From positions 1-9,148 of the forward strand of contig JBAWWY010000040.1 of assembly GCA_037144355.1 (NCBI GenBank): 9,148 nt of DNA, read 5' to 3'. This document shows, one piece after another, positions 1-6,461 of the stretch. Positions within the stretch are counted from its first letter, which is position 1, and each line of letters starts with the position of its first letter. Origin of the DNA: JBAWWY01 sp037144355. Its GTDB lineage: Bacteria > Bacillota > Clostridia > Peptostreptococcales > Anaerovoracaceae. The translations under genes were made by a program, and so were the position numbers. The notes under the pieces were generated by a model. It saw nothing but the letters and a program-made list of their open reading frames with translations, did not search any database and was not told the DNA's origin.

Positions 1-22
1 TGATTATATCACTATCTGAATC

Positions 23-52
23 AAAGAAAAATCCTCGATTTCTCAAGGATTT
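23..52 (-). terminator. Intrinsic terminator of the SBP/secreted-protein unit
   Basis: On the minus strand a 10-bp stem (43-52 with 29-38, one G-U wobble) closes a GAAA tetraloop and is followed by TTTTCTTT. It lies about 60 bases after the stop codon of the 110-1474 gene and probably ends the two-gene transcript. The repeat copy at 76-113 sits between stop and hairpin. Confidence 0.85.
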
Positions 53-75
53 CATGCTAATTTATCGTGGCAAGT

Positions 76-113
76 GATTGAATCTCTAAGTTCTTTCTTC
101 TTGATTTCCTCAC
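76..113 (-). repeat. Dispersed 3' element, copy 1 (short form)
   Basis: On the minus strand this stretch reads GTGAGGAAAT, CAAG, a variable segment, GAACTTAG and AGATTCAATC. It matches the copies near 6236-6270 and 8978-9014 apart from one inserted base in the middle and a few substitutions. Its GTGAGG overlaps the TGA stop of the upstream gene. After the inserted base, the frame reads Q-E-E-R-T-stop, which resembles Q-A-K-R-T-stop in the right-hand array. The 58-nt structured tail seen in the other two copies is not recognisable here; a terminator follows directly. Confidence 0.7.
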
Positions 114-1474
114 TGACCATTCTTGGTCCGACTTATGATAACGCTTTGCAGATACGTGTTGACCTGCTGAGCTAGCTGACAATGGTAATAATCAACTGAG
201 TGTCCCTCAGACGCAACAGCTGTGATTGTCTGACTGAAAACCACCTTTCCAGCTCCGTCTGTGACAGTTGCTTTAAAAATACCCACTGCTGCATTGGCAG
301 TCGCTTCACTGGAGAAATCACCACTGAGATGTGTATTCATATCCACATAATAACACGGTTTATTCCCAGCCAGATATTCATAATCATGGATGTGAGTTTC
401 AGGAGCAATCATTCCCGCATCGAATAAAGCCTGCTGCTGTTGACAATAGACCTGCATTGATGCTTCGGACACGTGGACCCCTGATTGTTGGCAAACGCCA
501 TCAAAAATATAGCTGCTCGCCTCGGCTTCTGCCCCATAATCAGCCACGTTTTCACCGGTATTGATGGAAAAAATGCAGGGATTAACGACGATATCGATGG
601 GCCCACTATTATTGTTTTGTGGTACTGAAGACTCACTTCCATCCGTTAATATTTCCTCCGGTACCGGCGGTGGTGGTATATTTTCACCATTTTGAATACT
701 TTCAGTCGATAAATCCTGTCCAGGATTTTGCTGAAGTCCGGCTTGATTGTCCGCAACCGGATTTTCCAGCTGAAGCTGAAGAACAGAATACCCATCCCAA
801 CCTGCGGGGCTTTCTCCTACAATCGCGGATGGTTCCTCAACGACAGGTGGAGCCAACTGTCCGGTTGGGCTTTCTGACGAGGACTCAGGAATAAAGGCTC
901 CCGCCCATGAATATAATGCTGCCGAATCATTGGGGGAACAAATGGCGACGGAGATCACCGGTGCCGATTCTTCTTCAGTATAAACAGCGATTTGTTTACC
1001 CTGCGCATACAGAATGATGCTTTTCCCTGTTTTTTCCAAATACAGTGTGACCAGCGCATTGACTGCCTCATGATAACTTTTATCTTCAATGACTCTCTTG
1101 CCGTCACGAATCAGTATATACATCCCCGTGTAGCCTTCCGCCCCAAAAGTATAATTATGCTTCTTTGTCGCAACTTGAACGTTGATGTAACTGTTGCCTT
1201 TTCCGCCTAGCCAAGTTCCTTTTACACCGGCCTTCCAATCTTCCACATTTTTGGGCACGTCTCCGTAATAGATTGAAGTCACACCGTGGATTCCGTCGAG
1301 CGTCACCCCTTTATTGGAAAAGGAAATACCCTGGCCGCCAAAACCCCATCCGGCAGCGCTAAAATCGTTTATGTCTTTGTATTTGAAATCGGTACTATAC
1401 TGTGCTCCCCATGCACTCCAGGTGAAACAGAAAATCACCAGAAGCACTGCTAATAAAAAACAACGCATTTTCAT
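110..1474 (-). CDS. Secreted protein: lectin-like domain, low-complexity linker, Cys-containing C-terminal domain
   Basis: I do not recognise a named family. Residues 1-24 form a typical signal peptide (basic start, hydrophobic core, AWGA before Q25), so the protein is probably exported. Residues 25-195 are rich in Gly and aromatic residues with alternating beta pattern (GWGFGGQG, SYINVQVAT, GMYILIRDG), resembling a concanavalin/LamG-type beta sandwich; this is by eye. Residues 196-292 are a linker rich in Pro, Glu, Gln and Ser. Residues 293-454 form a separate domain with Cys at 300, 328, 344, 374 and 432, possibly disulfide-bonded. The start is supported by GGAGGTG at 1482-1488, 7 bases upstream. 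It lies 42 bp after the substrate-binding-protein gene on the same strand with no terminator between, so the two are likely cotranscribed. Its stop lies inside a repeat copy, so the C-terminus may have been changed by a frameshift. Confidence 0.8.
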   Translation of the reverse strand: MKMRCFLLAVLLVIFCFTWSAWGAQYSTDFKYKDINDFSAAGWGFGGQGISFSNKGVTLDGIHGVTSIYYGDVPKNVEDWKAGVKGTWLGGKGNSYINVQVATKKHNYTFGAEGYTGMYILIRDGKRVIEDKSYHEAVNALVTLYLEKTGKSIILYAQGKQIAVYTEEESAPVISVAICSPNDSAALYSWAGAFIPESSSESPTGQLAPPVVEEPSAIVGESPAGWDGYSVLQLQLENPVADNQAGLQQNPGQDLSTESIQNGENIPPPPVPEEILTDGSESSVPQNNNSGPIDIVVNPCIFSINTGENVADYGAEAEASSYIFDGVCQQSGVHVSEASMQVYCQQQQALFDAGMIAPETHIHDYEYLAGNKPCYYVDMNTHLSGDFSSEATANAAVGIFKATVTDGAGKVVFSQTITAVASEGHSVDYYHCQLAQQVNTYLQSVIISRTKNGQ

Positions 1475-1516
1475 TCACTGACACCTCCATTTTTTATCAC
1501 TCCGACCCGAAGCCAT

Positions 1517-3184
1517 CTATTCTGCCGGCTGAACATAATCGGGATTCCAAATGAGTTTAGCACCTTTTCTCGAATCAACGCCCTGTAGGATAAAGGGTCC
1601 CTGGCCAACAAGCTTGGTCGTCCCCTCCTTAGCGCCTTTTATTGCCCATGGCTCGAATTTCTTGTAATCTTTCACATCTTTCCATATATGCTGTGGCAGG
1701 AAAGTCATTCCAGCGAGTTCATAAATGTGCCGATATCCTTGATCCGTAAGATAGATCTCAACGGTGGCATCGTTGGGAACCTGAACATTGCTGACGATAT
1801 CCGTGGTCGTTTTATATAAGGGCACCTGATTGGCTTTCAGATAATCGAGACAAAATTTGATGTCTTCGGAGGTGAAAGGTTCTCCGTCGTGCCAAGTGAT
1901 TCCTTCTTTTAGATGGAAAACGACTTTCATTCCTTCCCGACCATCAGGATCTGTCCAATCTTCGACGACCCAGTCCTTGGCTATGACCGGCGTATTATTA
2001 AAAGATTTCTGGTCTGGATAAAACAACGGACTGTATATTCGCTTTAGGACATCCCACTCGGCGGCGGTATGGTCAAGCAACGGATTCAAGTTGATTATAC
2101 CCCCGGGCGCAGCGATCTTCAGGATACCGACCTCCCGCTCCCCGGCGGGGTACATGGAAAGGGAAGACCACAGGTTCCAAGCTCCTTCTCCAGGCATATC
2201 GGCGATCCCCTTCCAATCACCGTTTACAGCCATATAATCCGGCTTCATGCAAACCGGTGCATAAGGAAGAAGCTCCGCCAACCTATCCTGAACCGATTTG
2301 GCTGCTGTCATAGCTTCTTGCTCATCACGACTCGTCCAAAGGATCTCCAGATTTTTGTCAACATCGTCATCATGGAGTCCTGAATAGGCAAAGGTCTGGA
2401 TTTTGTCAGCAGATGAATGGAGCAGCGGATACAGGCCATAAGGTTCAGCCGCCATGGTGATCTCTCCAATCAGAATGTCGTATTCACGGCTTTCCATAGT
2501 GATTCTGTTCAAAGTGTTTTTCGAAAATGCCATATGCTCGGTTTCGACGCCCATGGCATTCAGATAGTACGCTAGTGTATAGCCTATGCTCCATCGTACA
2601 GGATCTTCTGTTTTGACAGGTGTCAGAAGCGTCAGCTTGAGGGGCATTCCAGTTTTGGGATCTAACCTTTTTCCGGTCGCTTGATCAAGGGTATATCCAG
2701 CTTCATTCAATAGCATTCTGGTTTTGGCTATATCAAAGCCTGGAGCCTTAGCTCCCTGATCAGTCCATTGCTTTGAAAGTGGTGGAACAAATGTATCACA
2801 GGAATCAATCGACTTCTGTAGCAGCGTTTGGGTAATATACTCCCGATTAATGGCTGAAGCCACCGCTTTTCTAAAAATCGGTTCATTGCAGGGACTGCGT
2901 CTCATATTGAAGAACACACAGTCCATGGTGTAGCTCCCTTTTGTGCTGATAAGGCTTATTCCTTCTTGTTCTTTCAGTGATATGGATTCCGCTACGGTCA
3001 GGTTTCCGGAAATCATACTAATCCTTCCACTCTTCAGTAGGTCAGTCTCCTTGGTCCAATCATTCACTGGAACAGCCATGTATTCTATTTCCGCCACATG
3101 GCCTGCAGGTATTTTTCCACAAGCAGGCAAAGCAACGGTGATCGCTGCAGCCAACAGGAGAGCGGTCCAATTTCTGATCTTCAT
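1517..3184 (-). CDS. Circularly permuted family-5 (oligopeptide/dipeptide type) substrate-binding lipoprotein
   Basis: Residues 1-22 form a lipoprotein signal with lipobox LPAC (Cys22), so the protein should be anchored outside the membrane. Its 555 residues match one normal SBP_bac_5 domain, but the halves are swapped. Residues about 28-345 are the usual C-terminal half: the LLKSGRISMI segment, FFNMRRSPCNEPIFRKAVAS at 91-110 followed by AINREYI, VPP at 133-135, FDIAKTRMLLNEAGY at 150-164 and the closing NGDWKGI region. Residues about 351-550 are the usual N-terminal half: INLNPLL, RIYSPLFYP, the hallmark WHDGEPFTSEDIKFCLDYL at 431-449, the VGQGPFIL segment at 526-533, and WNPDY at 546-550, where a normal family member would continue into the half that here comes first. 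Family members bind peptides, nickel or other small ligands for ABC importers. No permease or ATPase is adjacent. Start: AAGAGG at 3191-3196, 6 bases upstream. Confidence 0.9.
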   Translation of the reverse strand: MKIRNWTALLLAAAITVALPACGKIPAGHVAEIEYMAVPVNDWTKETDLLKSGRISMISGNLTVAESISLKEQEGISLISTKGSYTMDCVFFNMRRSPCNEPIFRKAVASAINREYITQTLLQKSIDSCDTFVPPLSKQWTDQGAKAPGFDIAKTRMLLNEAGYTLDQATGKRLDPKTGMPLKLTLLTPVKTEDPVRWSIGYTLAYYLNAMGVETEHMAFSKNTLNRITMESREYDILIGEITMAAEPYGLYPLLHSSADKIQTFAYSGLHDDDVDKNLEILWTSRDEQEAMTAAKSVQDRLAELLPYAPVCMKPDYMAVNGDWKGIADMPGEGAWNLWSSLSMYPAGEREVGILKIAAPGGIINLNPLLDHTAAEWDVLKRIYSPLFYPDQKSFNNTPVIAKDWVVEDWTDPDGREGMKVVFHLKEGITWHDGEPFTSEDIKFCLDYLKANQVPLYKTTTDIVSNVQVPNDATVEIYLTDQGYRHIYELAGMTFLPQHIWKDVKDYKKFEPWAIKGAKEGTTKLVGQGPFILQGVDSRKGAKLIWNPDYVQPAE

Positions 3185-3201
3185 AACACACCTCTTTTCA
3201 T

Positions 3202-3270
3202 TTCGGTACTCTGCTATTCACCGAATAACATTTTGATTAGTGTCGAAGGAATAATTATATTATGATTATA
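3202..3270 (-). promoter_or_regulatory. Probable promoter and leader of the SBP unit
   Basis: On the minus strand there are two TATAAT hexamers (3265-3270 and 3254-3259) in very AT-rich DNA, without a convincing -35 box. Between them and the start codon, TTCGGT/ACCGAA (3202-3207 and 3220-3225) forms a 6-bp inverted repeat with a 12-base gap that could be an operator or a weak leader hairpin. The assignment rests on position and -10 match only. Confidence 0.35.
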
Positions 3271-3356
3271 CTATATTAATTAAGAATTTTTTTCATTAAT
3301 TGCAGTTAACAATTCGAAAACCATATCATTATATGGAGTTGTTTGATACCATACTA

Positions 3357-3380
3357 TTGTCAACAATTAAATGGTACAAT
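3357..3380 (+). promoter_or_regulatory. Extended -10 promoter for the cysteine hydrolase gene
   Basis: TGGTACAAT at 3372-3380 is an extended -10 box (TG-n-TACAAT) about 45 bases before the ATG at 3426. A TTGTCA lies at 3357-3362, but the 12-base gap is too short for a normal -35. ATTGT-CA-ACAAT (3356-3367) is a small palindrome just upstream of the -10 and could be an operator. Confidence 0.5.
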
Positions 3381-3425
3381 AATAAAACAAACAAATCAAT
3401 CTACCTACCTATAGGAGGAGACATT

Positions 3426-3917
3426 ATGCAGAAAAAAGCCTTAGTAGTAATAGATATTCAAAATGACATAACAAAGAATTACAAGGATATAATTGACAAT
3501 ATCAATAAAGCTATTGAATGGGCATTCGATAATAATATTCATGTTGTTTATATAAGGCATGAAAATTTATCAGCCGGCACTAGGACCTTTAAGGCCAATA
3601 CAAAAGGGGCTGAATTAGCTTCAGACTTGAAAATAGTAGCAAATAATGTTTTTACAAAATACAAGGGAAACGCATTAAGCTGTGGAGAATTTACAGACTT
3701 TATAAGTAAAAATGAAATATGTGATTTCTACATAACCGGAGCAGATGCTGTTGCTTGTGTTAAATCAACCTGCTACAACTTATGCAAGGCAAATTATGGC
3801 ATTAATGTCCTATCAGATTGTATTACCAGTTATGATAAAAGGAAAATTGACGAAATGCTACGCTATTATGAAAGTAAAGGCAGTAAAATTATTAGTTTGA
3901 ATGACCTGATAATTTAA
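3426..3917 (+). CDS. Isochorismatase-family cysteine hydrolase
   Basis: This 163-residue protein has the compact alpha/beta fold pattern of isochorismatase-like hydrolases, which cleave amide or ether bonds in small molecules through an Asp-Lys-Cys triad. Asp10 sits in ALVVIDIQND, Lys78 in VFTKYKGNAL, and Cys111 in GADAVACVKST, the usual nucleophile position after a beta strand and the conserved cis-peptide. The metal-binding D-x-H region of nicotinamidases is not evident, so a non-nicotinamidase member is more likely; the substrate cannot be told. An AGGAGG-type site at 3413-3420 decides the ATG at 3426; the frame stays open further upstream, but that part lacks a ribosome site and covers the promoter. 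It is the only plus-strand gene, AT-rich, and convergent with the acetyltransferase gene 11 bp away. Confidence 0.88.
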   Translation: MQKKALVVIDIQNDITKNYKDIIDNINKAIEWAFDNNIHVVYIRHENLSAGTRTFKANTKGAELASDLKIVANNVFTKYKGNALSCGEFTDFISKNEICDFYITGADAVACVKSTCYNLCKANYGINVLSDCITSYDKRKIDEMLRYYESKGSKIISLNDLII

Positions 3918-3928
3918 GTACTTTCCAT

Positions 3929-4378
3929 TTAATCGAGATTTTTTCTCATATAATTCCTGTCGAATCCATATTCCTGCACTCTATCATAGATTTCATATCC
4001 AGAAGCAAGATAAATTGCTTGAGTTCTTTCATATTTAACATGGGTATATAATCTGCATTCTGACTTACCCATACTTCTAATGAAGTCCTCACAAAATGCA
4101 ATAAGAGCCTTCCCTATTCCTTTGTTTTGAGAATCGGGATAAACGGCAAGGACATCCAACCACATAAAATCACCTTCTCCATCTTTGACTAGGATAAACC
4201 CTGCAATGGAATCTCCATCGGGAACGACAAATGTGTGATGATGGAATATTCCTTCGCAATAATCCTCCAACATAGGGCCAGGGGTTCTACCAATAAGTAA
4301 AATATAATCTTTGAATGATTCCACACAACAGCTATAAATTGCGGGAACATCCTCTAGTTTGGCTCTGCGAATTTCCAT
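3929..4378 (-). CDS. GNAT-family N-acetyltransferase
   Basis: This 149-residue protein is the normal length for a single GNAT domain. Motif A is clear: LDVLAVYPDSQNKGIGKALI (74-93) has the acetyl-CoA pyrophosphate-binding Q-x-x-G-x-G turn at Q84-G89. The C-terminal IYLASGYEIYDRVQEY (122-137) is the usual motif B strand and helix. The N-terminus MEIRRAKLEDVPAIYSC is a standard GNAT beginning. The family moves an acetyl group from acetyl-CoA to an amine; the acceptor is not predictable. GGAGG at 4384-4388 lies 5 bases before the ATG. It is 127 bp downstream of the flavoprotein gene on the same strand, so read-through is possible, but a structured gap separates them and I see no clear promoter of its own. 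Confidence 0.88.
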   Translation of the reverse strand: MEIRRAKLEDVPAIYSCCVESFKDYILLIGRTPGPMLEDYCEGIFHHHTFVVPDGDSIAGFILVKDGEGDFMWLDVLAVYPDSQNKGIGKALIAFCEDFIRSMGKSECRLYTHVKYERTQAIYLASGYEIYDRVQEYGFDRNYMRKNLD

Positions 4379-4415
4379 AATAACCTCCTAGTAAAATATT
4401 TATTGGTGTTCTCAA

Positions 4416-4473
4416 TGGTCTTTTTCCTTACTGGAATCCGAATTTCGCTCCGGCAGTTCAGATTTGAAGACCA
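4416..4473. other. Nested inverted repeats between the flavoprotein and GNAT genes
   Basis: TGGTCTT at 4416-4422 is the perfect reverse complement of AAGACCA at 4467-4473. Inside, CTG (4431-4433) can pair with CAG (4454-4456) and CCG (4438-4440) with CGG (4451-4453). The nesting suggests a folded RNA or DNA hairpin, but stems are short and interrupted and there is no U-tract, so it is not a convincing terminator. Confidence 0.35.
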
Positions 4474-4505
4474 CCAAGGTTTACGCATCAAGCGTTCTAC
4501 TTTAA

Positions 4506-5999
4506 TTAATCATCTGTAGTCTTTAGCAGATAATCTAAAAACTCGGATTTTCGTACCCTCTTAACGCCAATCTTTTCAATGTCCGAGGAGCCCTCTATAT
4601 CTTCTCCATATTCTCTCTTAACTACCTCAAGGACCCTGGATCTGCAGAACTCTCCCTGGCATCGCCCCATGGTTGTCCTTGTTCTTCTCTTTATTGCATC
4701 TATGGTTTTTAATTGAATACCTCTATGCAATGCATCAACAATTTCATCTTCTGTTACTTGCTCACATCTGCATACTATTCTTCCTTCAGCTCCTAATGGT
4801 AGTTCAATTTTACCTTCTACTTCAATAATTGGTTTTAATAGTTTTTTTGTTGTTATTGATTTTCTGTATGGATCAAAACTCAGATTCGGCTCTAATACTA
4901 AACCGGATTCTTTTAATATTTCCCTGACCATTTCAGCAATTGCTGGAGAAGCTGTTATCCCTGGGGATTGTATTCCAGCTACATTTATAAATCCTTTAAC
5001 ATGAGTTTCTTCTATTATAAAGTCGTCCGTAGAACTTCTAGCTCTAATTCCGGCAAAGCTTCTAATAAATTGCTTGGGATTTATATCACTATAAAGATAT
5101 TTTGCCCTATTATAAATATCACCCATTCTTTCTAAATGAGTTGATGTATCCTCTTTATCACTATCCTCATATGCGTCTGGGCCTATTAGCAGGTTCCCAT
5201 AATAAGTCGAAGTAACAAGAACACCCTTCCCCATTTTAGTTGGCATTTGAAAAATTACTGAATTTATAGCTTCGCCTGTACCTCTGGCAAAAATTAGATA
5301 TTCTCCACTTCTTGGTAAAATCTCAAAGTCATCTACCCCAATCATCTTGGATATTTCATCAGCATACACTCCTGCCGCATTCACTATGTAGTTTGAATAA
5401 AACTCACCTTTACCTGTACGAACTCTAAACTTTGAATCTATTTTTTCAATCGATTCAACTTTATTTTCTAATACTAAATCTACTCCATTTTTAATTGCAT
5501 TTTCTGCCAGGGCTATTGCCATCTCGTAAGGAGAACATACTCCCGCACCTCTACAGTATAATGCCCATTTTATTTCTTCACTTAATTTAGGCTCTTGTCT
5601 TCTTATTTCATCCGAACCTATAACGCTTAAATCCTCTAAGCCATTTCTCACACCATTTTGGAGTAAATCTTCCAATGGTTCTTTATTATTATCTGTAGTC
5701 ACAACCAATGAACCCGATTCTCTGAATCCAAAGTTCAATTCTTCATTCAATTTTTTGAATTGTATTCTCCCTTTATATGCTAATTTCCCCTTTAATAGAG
5801 AATGCTCCTCAGCATAACCTCCATGAACTATTGCACTATTGGCTTTTGTCGCTCCCATGGAAACATCTGATTCTTTTTCTAAAATCAACACCTTCGTATT
5901 AAATTTAGATAGTTCTCTAGCTACGCTAGCGCCTATAATTCCTGCGCCAATTATAATTACATCATATGAATTCTTTGGTTTCATACTATTCGTCCCCAT
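4506..5999 (-). CDS. GlpA-type FAD-dependent oxidoreductase with C-terminal BFD-like [2Fe-2S] domain
   Basis: Residues 12-41 form an FAD-binding Rossmann fold with GAGIIG (G18, G20, G23) and E41 after the second strand. ATKANSAIVHGGY (50-62) and the IVNAAGVYADE segment (205-215) are typical of the DAO/GlpA/LhgO flavoprotein group. The C-terminal part carries a BFD-like [2Fe-2S] motif, Cys410-x-Cys412 and Cys447-x4-Cys452 (VCRCEQ, GRCQGEFC). Such proteins oxidise glycerol 3-phosphate or related hydroxy acids, passing electrons through a partner flavoprotein. The partners that often sit next to it in Firmicutes (an NAD(P)/FAD oxidoreductase and a DUF1667 protein) are absent here. Start is uncertain: ATG at 5999 has GGAAAGG 14 bases upstream, which is far; ATG at 5984 (MKPKNSYDV) has GGGG 9 bases upstream and fits family N-termini. 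Exact substrate is not determined. Confidence 0.88.
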   Translation of the reverse strand: MGTNSMKPKNSYDVIIIGAGIIGASVARELSKFNTKVLILEKESDVSMGATKANSAIVHGGYAEEHSLLKGKLAYKGRIQFKKLNEELNFGFRESGSLVVTTDNNKEPLEDLLQNGVRNGLEDLSVIGSDEIRRQEPKLSEEIKWALYCRGAGVCSPYEMAIALAENAIKNGVDLVLENKVESIEKIDSKFRVRTGKGEFYSNYIVNAAGVYADEISKMIGVDDFEILPRSGEYLIFARGTGEAINSVIFQMPTKMGKGVLVTSTYYGNLLIGPDAYEDSDKEDTSTHLERMGDIYNRAKYLYSDINPKQFIRSFAGIRARSSTDDFIIEETHVKGFINVAGIQSPGITASPAIAEMVREILKESGLVLEPNLSFDPYRKSITTKKLLKPIIEVEGKIELPLGAEGRIVCRCEQVTEDEIVDALHRGIQLKTIDAIKRRTRTTMGRCQGEFCRSRVLEVVKREYGEDIEGSSDIEKIGVKRVRKSEFLDYLLKTTDD

Positions 6000-6073
6000 A
6001 TTGGCTTATCTATCCTTTCCTGATAATATTCACCTGTATTGTTTTTCTCAAATAACCAGATTTTCTTTATTTC

Positions 6074-6102
6074 ATTATACCACAAGATAGAATTAGATTC
6101 CT
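6074..6102 (-). promoter_or_regulatory. Extended -10 promoter for the flavoprotein gene
   Basis: The minus strand reads TGTGGTATAAT, a consensus TATAAT (6074-6079) with the TG of an extended -10 at 6081-6082. The -35 position (6097-6102, AGGAAT) is weak, as is common with extended -10 promoters. It lies about 75 bases before the start codon and downstream of the terminator at 6122-6152, so the gene is probably a separate transcription unit. Confidence 0.6.
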
Positions 6103-6121
6103 GATATGGACTTTTGTCTAT

Positions 6122-6152
6122 CGAAAAGGGAGTTTCGATTTCTCGAAACTCC
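6122..6152 (-). terminator. Intrinsic terminator after the 26-codon unit
   Basis: GGAGTTTCGA (6143-6152 read on the minus strand) pairs perfectly over 10 bp with TCGAAACTCC (6129-6138) around a GAAA tetraloop, followed by CTTTTC. It is built like the hairpin at 29-52. It ends the short unit that starts near 6366 and any read-through from the cobW operon. Confidence 0.88.
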
Positions 6153-6190
6153 TTTGACTTGTCGTTATTTTGATTTATAAAAACTTATTT

Positions 6191-6270
6191 CTTAGTAAGT
6201 CATGCGACAGTTCAACTGAACTTATGCCATGCTGCTTGCATCTCTAAGCTCGCATAGCTTGTTTCCTCAC
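6191..6270 (-). ncRNA. Dispersed 3' element, copy 2 (full form), possible structured RNA
   Basis: Read on the minus strand it begins GTGAGGAAACAAGC (6270 down), continues to CTTAGAGATGCAA and ends CTAAG at 6191-6195. The part from CTTAG to CTAAG is exactly 58 nt, the same length as in the copy at 8935-8992, with roughly three quarters of bases identical. The ends CTTAG/CTAAG can pair, and an inner hairpin AGTTCA-GT-TGAACT is perfect. ATTTCTTAGT just beyond is also shared. The first part is the end of the 26-codon ORF. A perfect terminator follows. The family is not one I recognise; a regulatory RNA or 3' UTR element is inference. Confidence 0.5.
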
Positions 6271-6324
6271 TCCATTATACCTATGCATCTTCTGTGCATA
6301 AGGAACATATGAGTTTTTTTTCAT
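6244..6324 (-). CDS. 26-residue basic peptide (small ORF)
   Basis: The ORF starts ATG at 6324 with GGGGG at 6331-6335, 6 bases upstream, and ends TAG at 6244-6246. The peptide begins MKKNSYVPYAQ and ends NGVRKQAMRA; it is strongly basic and has no membrane segment. It has its own extended -10 promoter (6373-6378) and a perfect terminator (6129-6152), so it is laid out as an independent unit. The end VRKQAMRA-stop matches VRKQVKRT-stop and VRKQAKRT-stop in the right-hand repeat array, where most base differences are synonymous in this frame. An in-frame ATG at 6330 is possible but has no space for the ribosome site. Function is unknown; translation is plausible but not proven. Confidence 0.5.
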   Translation of the reverse strand: MKKNSYVPYAQKMHRYNGVRKQAMRA

Positions 6325-6372
6325 AATCATCCCCCGAATAGTTCAAATTTTCATTCCTATTAGAGCATACTT

Positions 6373-6394
6373 ATTGTATCATCTTAAATAAGAT
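6373..6394 (-). promoter_or_regulatory. Promoter and palindrome for the 26-codon unit
   Basis: On the minus strand TGATACAAT gives an extended -10 box (TACAAT, 6373-6378). Immediately upstream, ATCTTAAATAAGAT (6381-6394) is a perfect 14-bp palindrome with 6-bp arms lying in the -10/-35 spacer, a good place for a repressor site. The -35 hexamer is weak. The expected transcript start is about 40 bases before the ATG at 6324. Confidence 0.5.
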
Positions 6395-6461
6395 CGATTT
6401 GGGAATTTTTCAATCAAGTACAAAGCATAATCTTTGTTATAAAATGCATACCGCAGATTAT

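Noticed and set aside
1517..3184. Two separate truncated SBP genes fused as a pseudogene.
   Set aside because: There is one uninterrupted frame, one signal peptide, a total length equal to a single complete domain, and the two halves complement each other without overlap.
3300..3425. Upstream extension of the cysteine hydrolase by 42 residues.
   Set aside because: This part contains the extended -10 promoter, has no ribosome site, and the family domain begins at the ATG at 3426 behind an AGGAGG site.
4420..4436. Fourth copy of the dispersed element (minus strand AGTAAGGAAAAAG resembles AGTGAGGAAACAAG).
   Set aside because: The conserved CTTAGAGATGCAA does not follow, and no terminator lies downstream; the match is short enough to be chance.
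6191..6248. Integron attC-like site (hairpin directly after a short ORF, present in repeated copies).
   Set aside because: The conserved core GTTRRRY/RYYYAAC ends are not present and no integrase gene is in the window.
6420..6437. Hairpin ACAAAG/CTTTGT as a terminator of the cobW operon.
   Set aside because: The stem is only 6 bp and AT-rich, and no T-tract follows on the minus strand.
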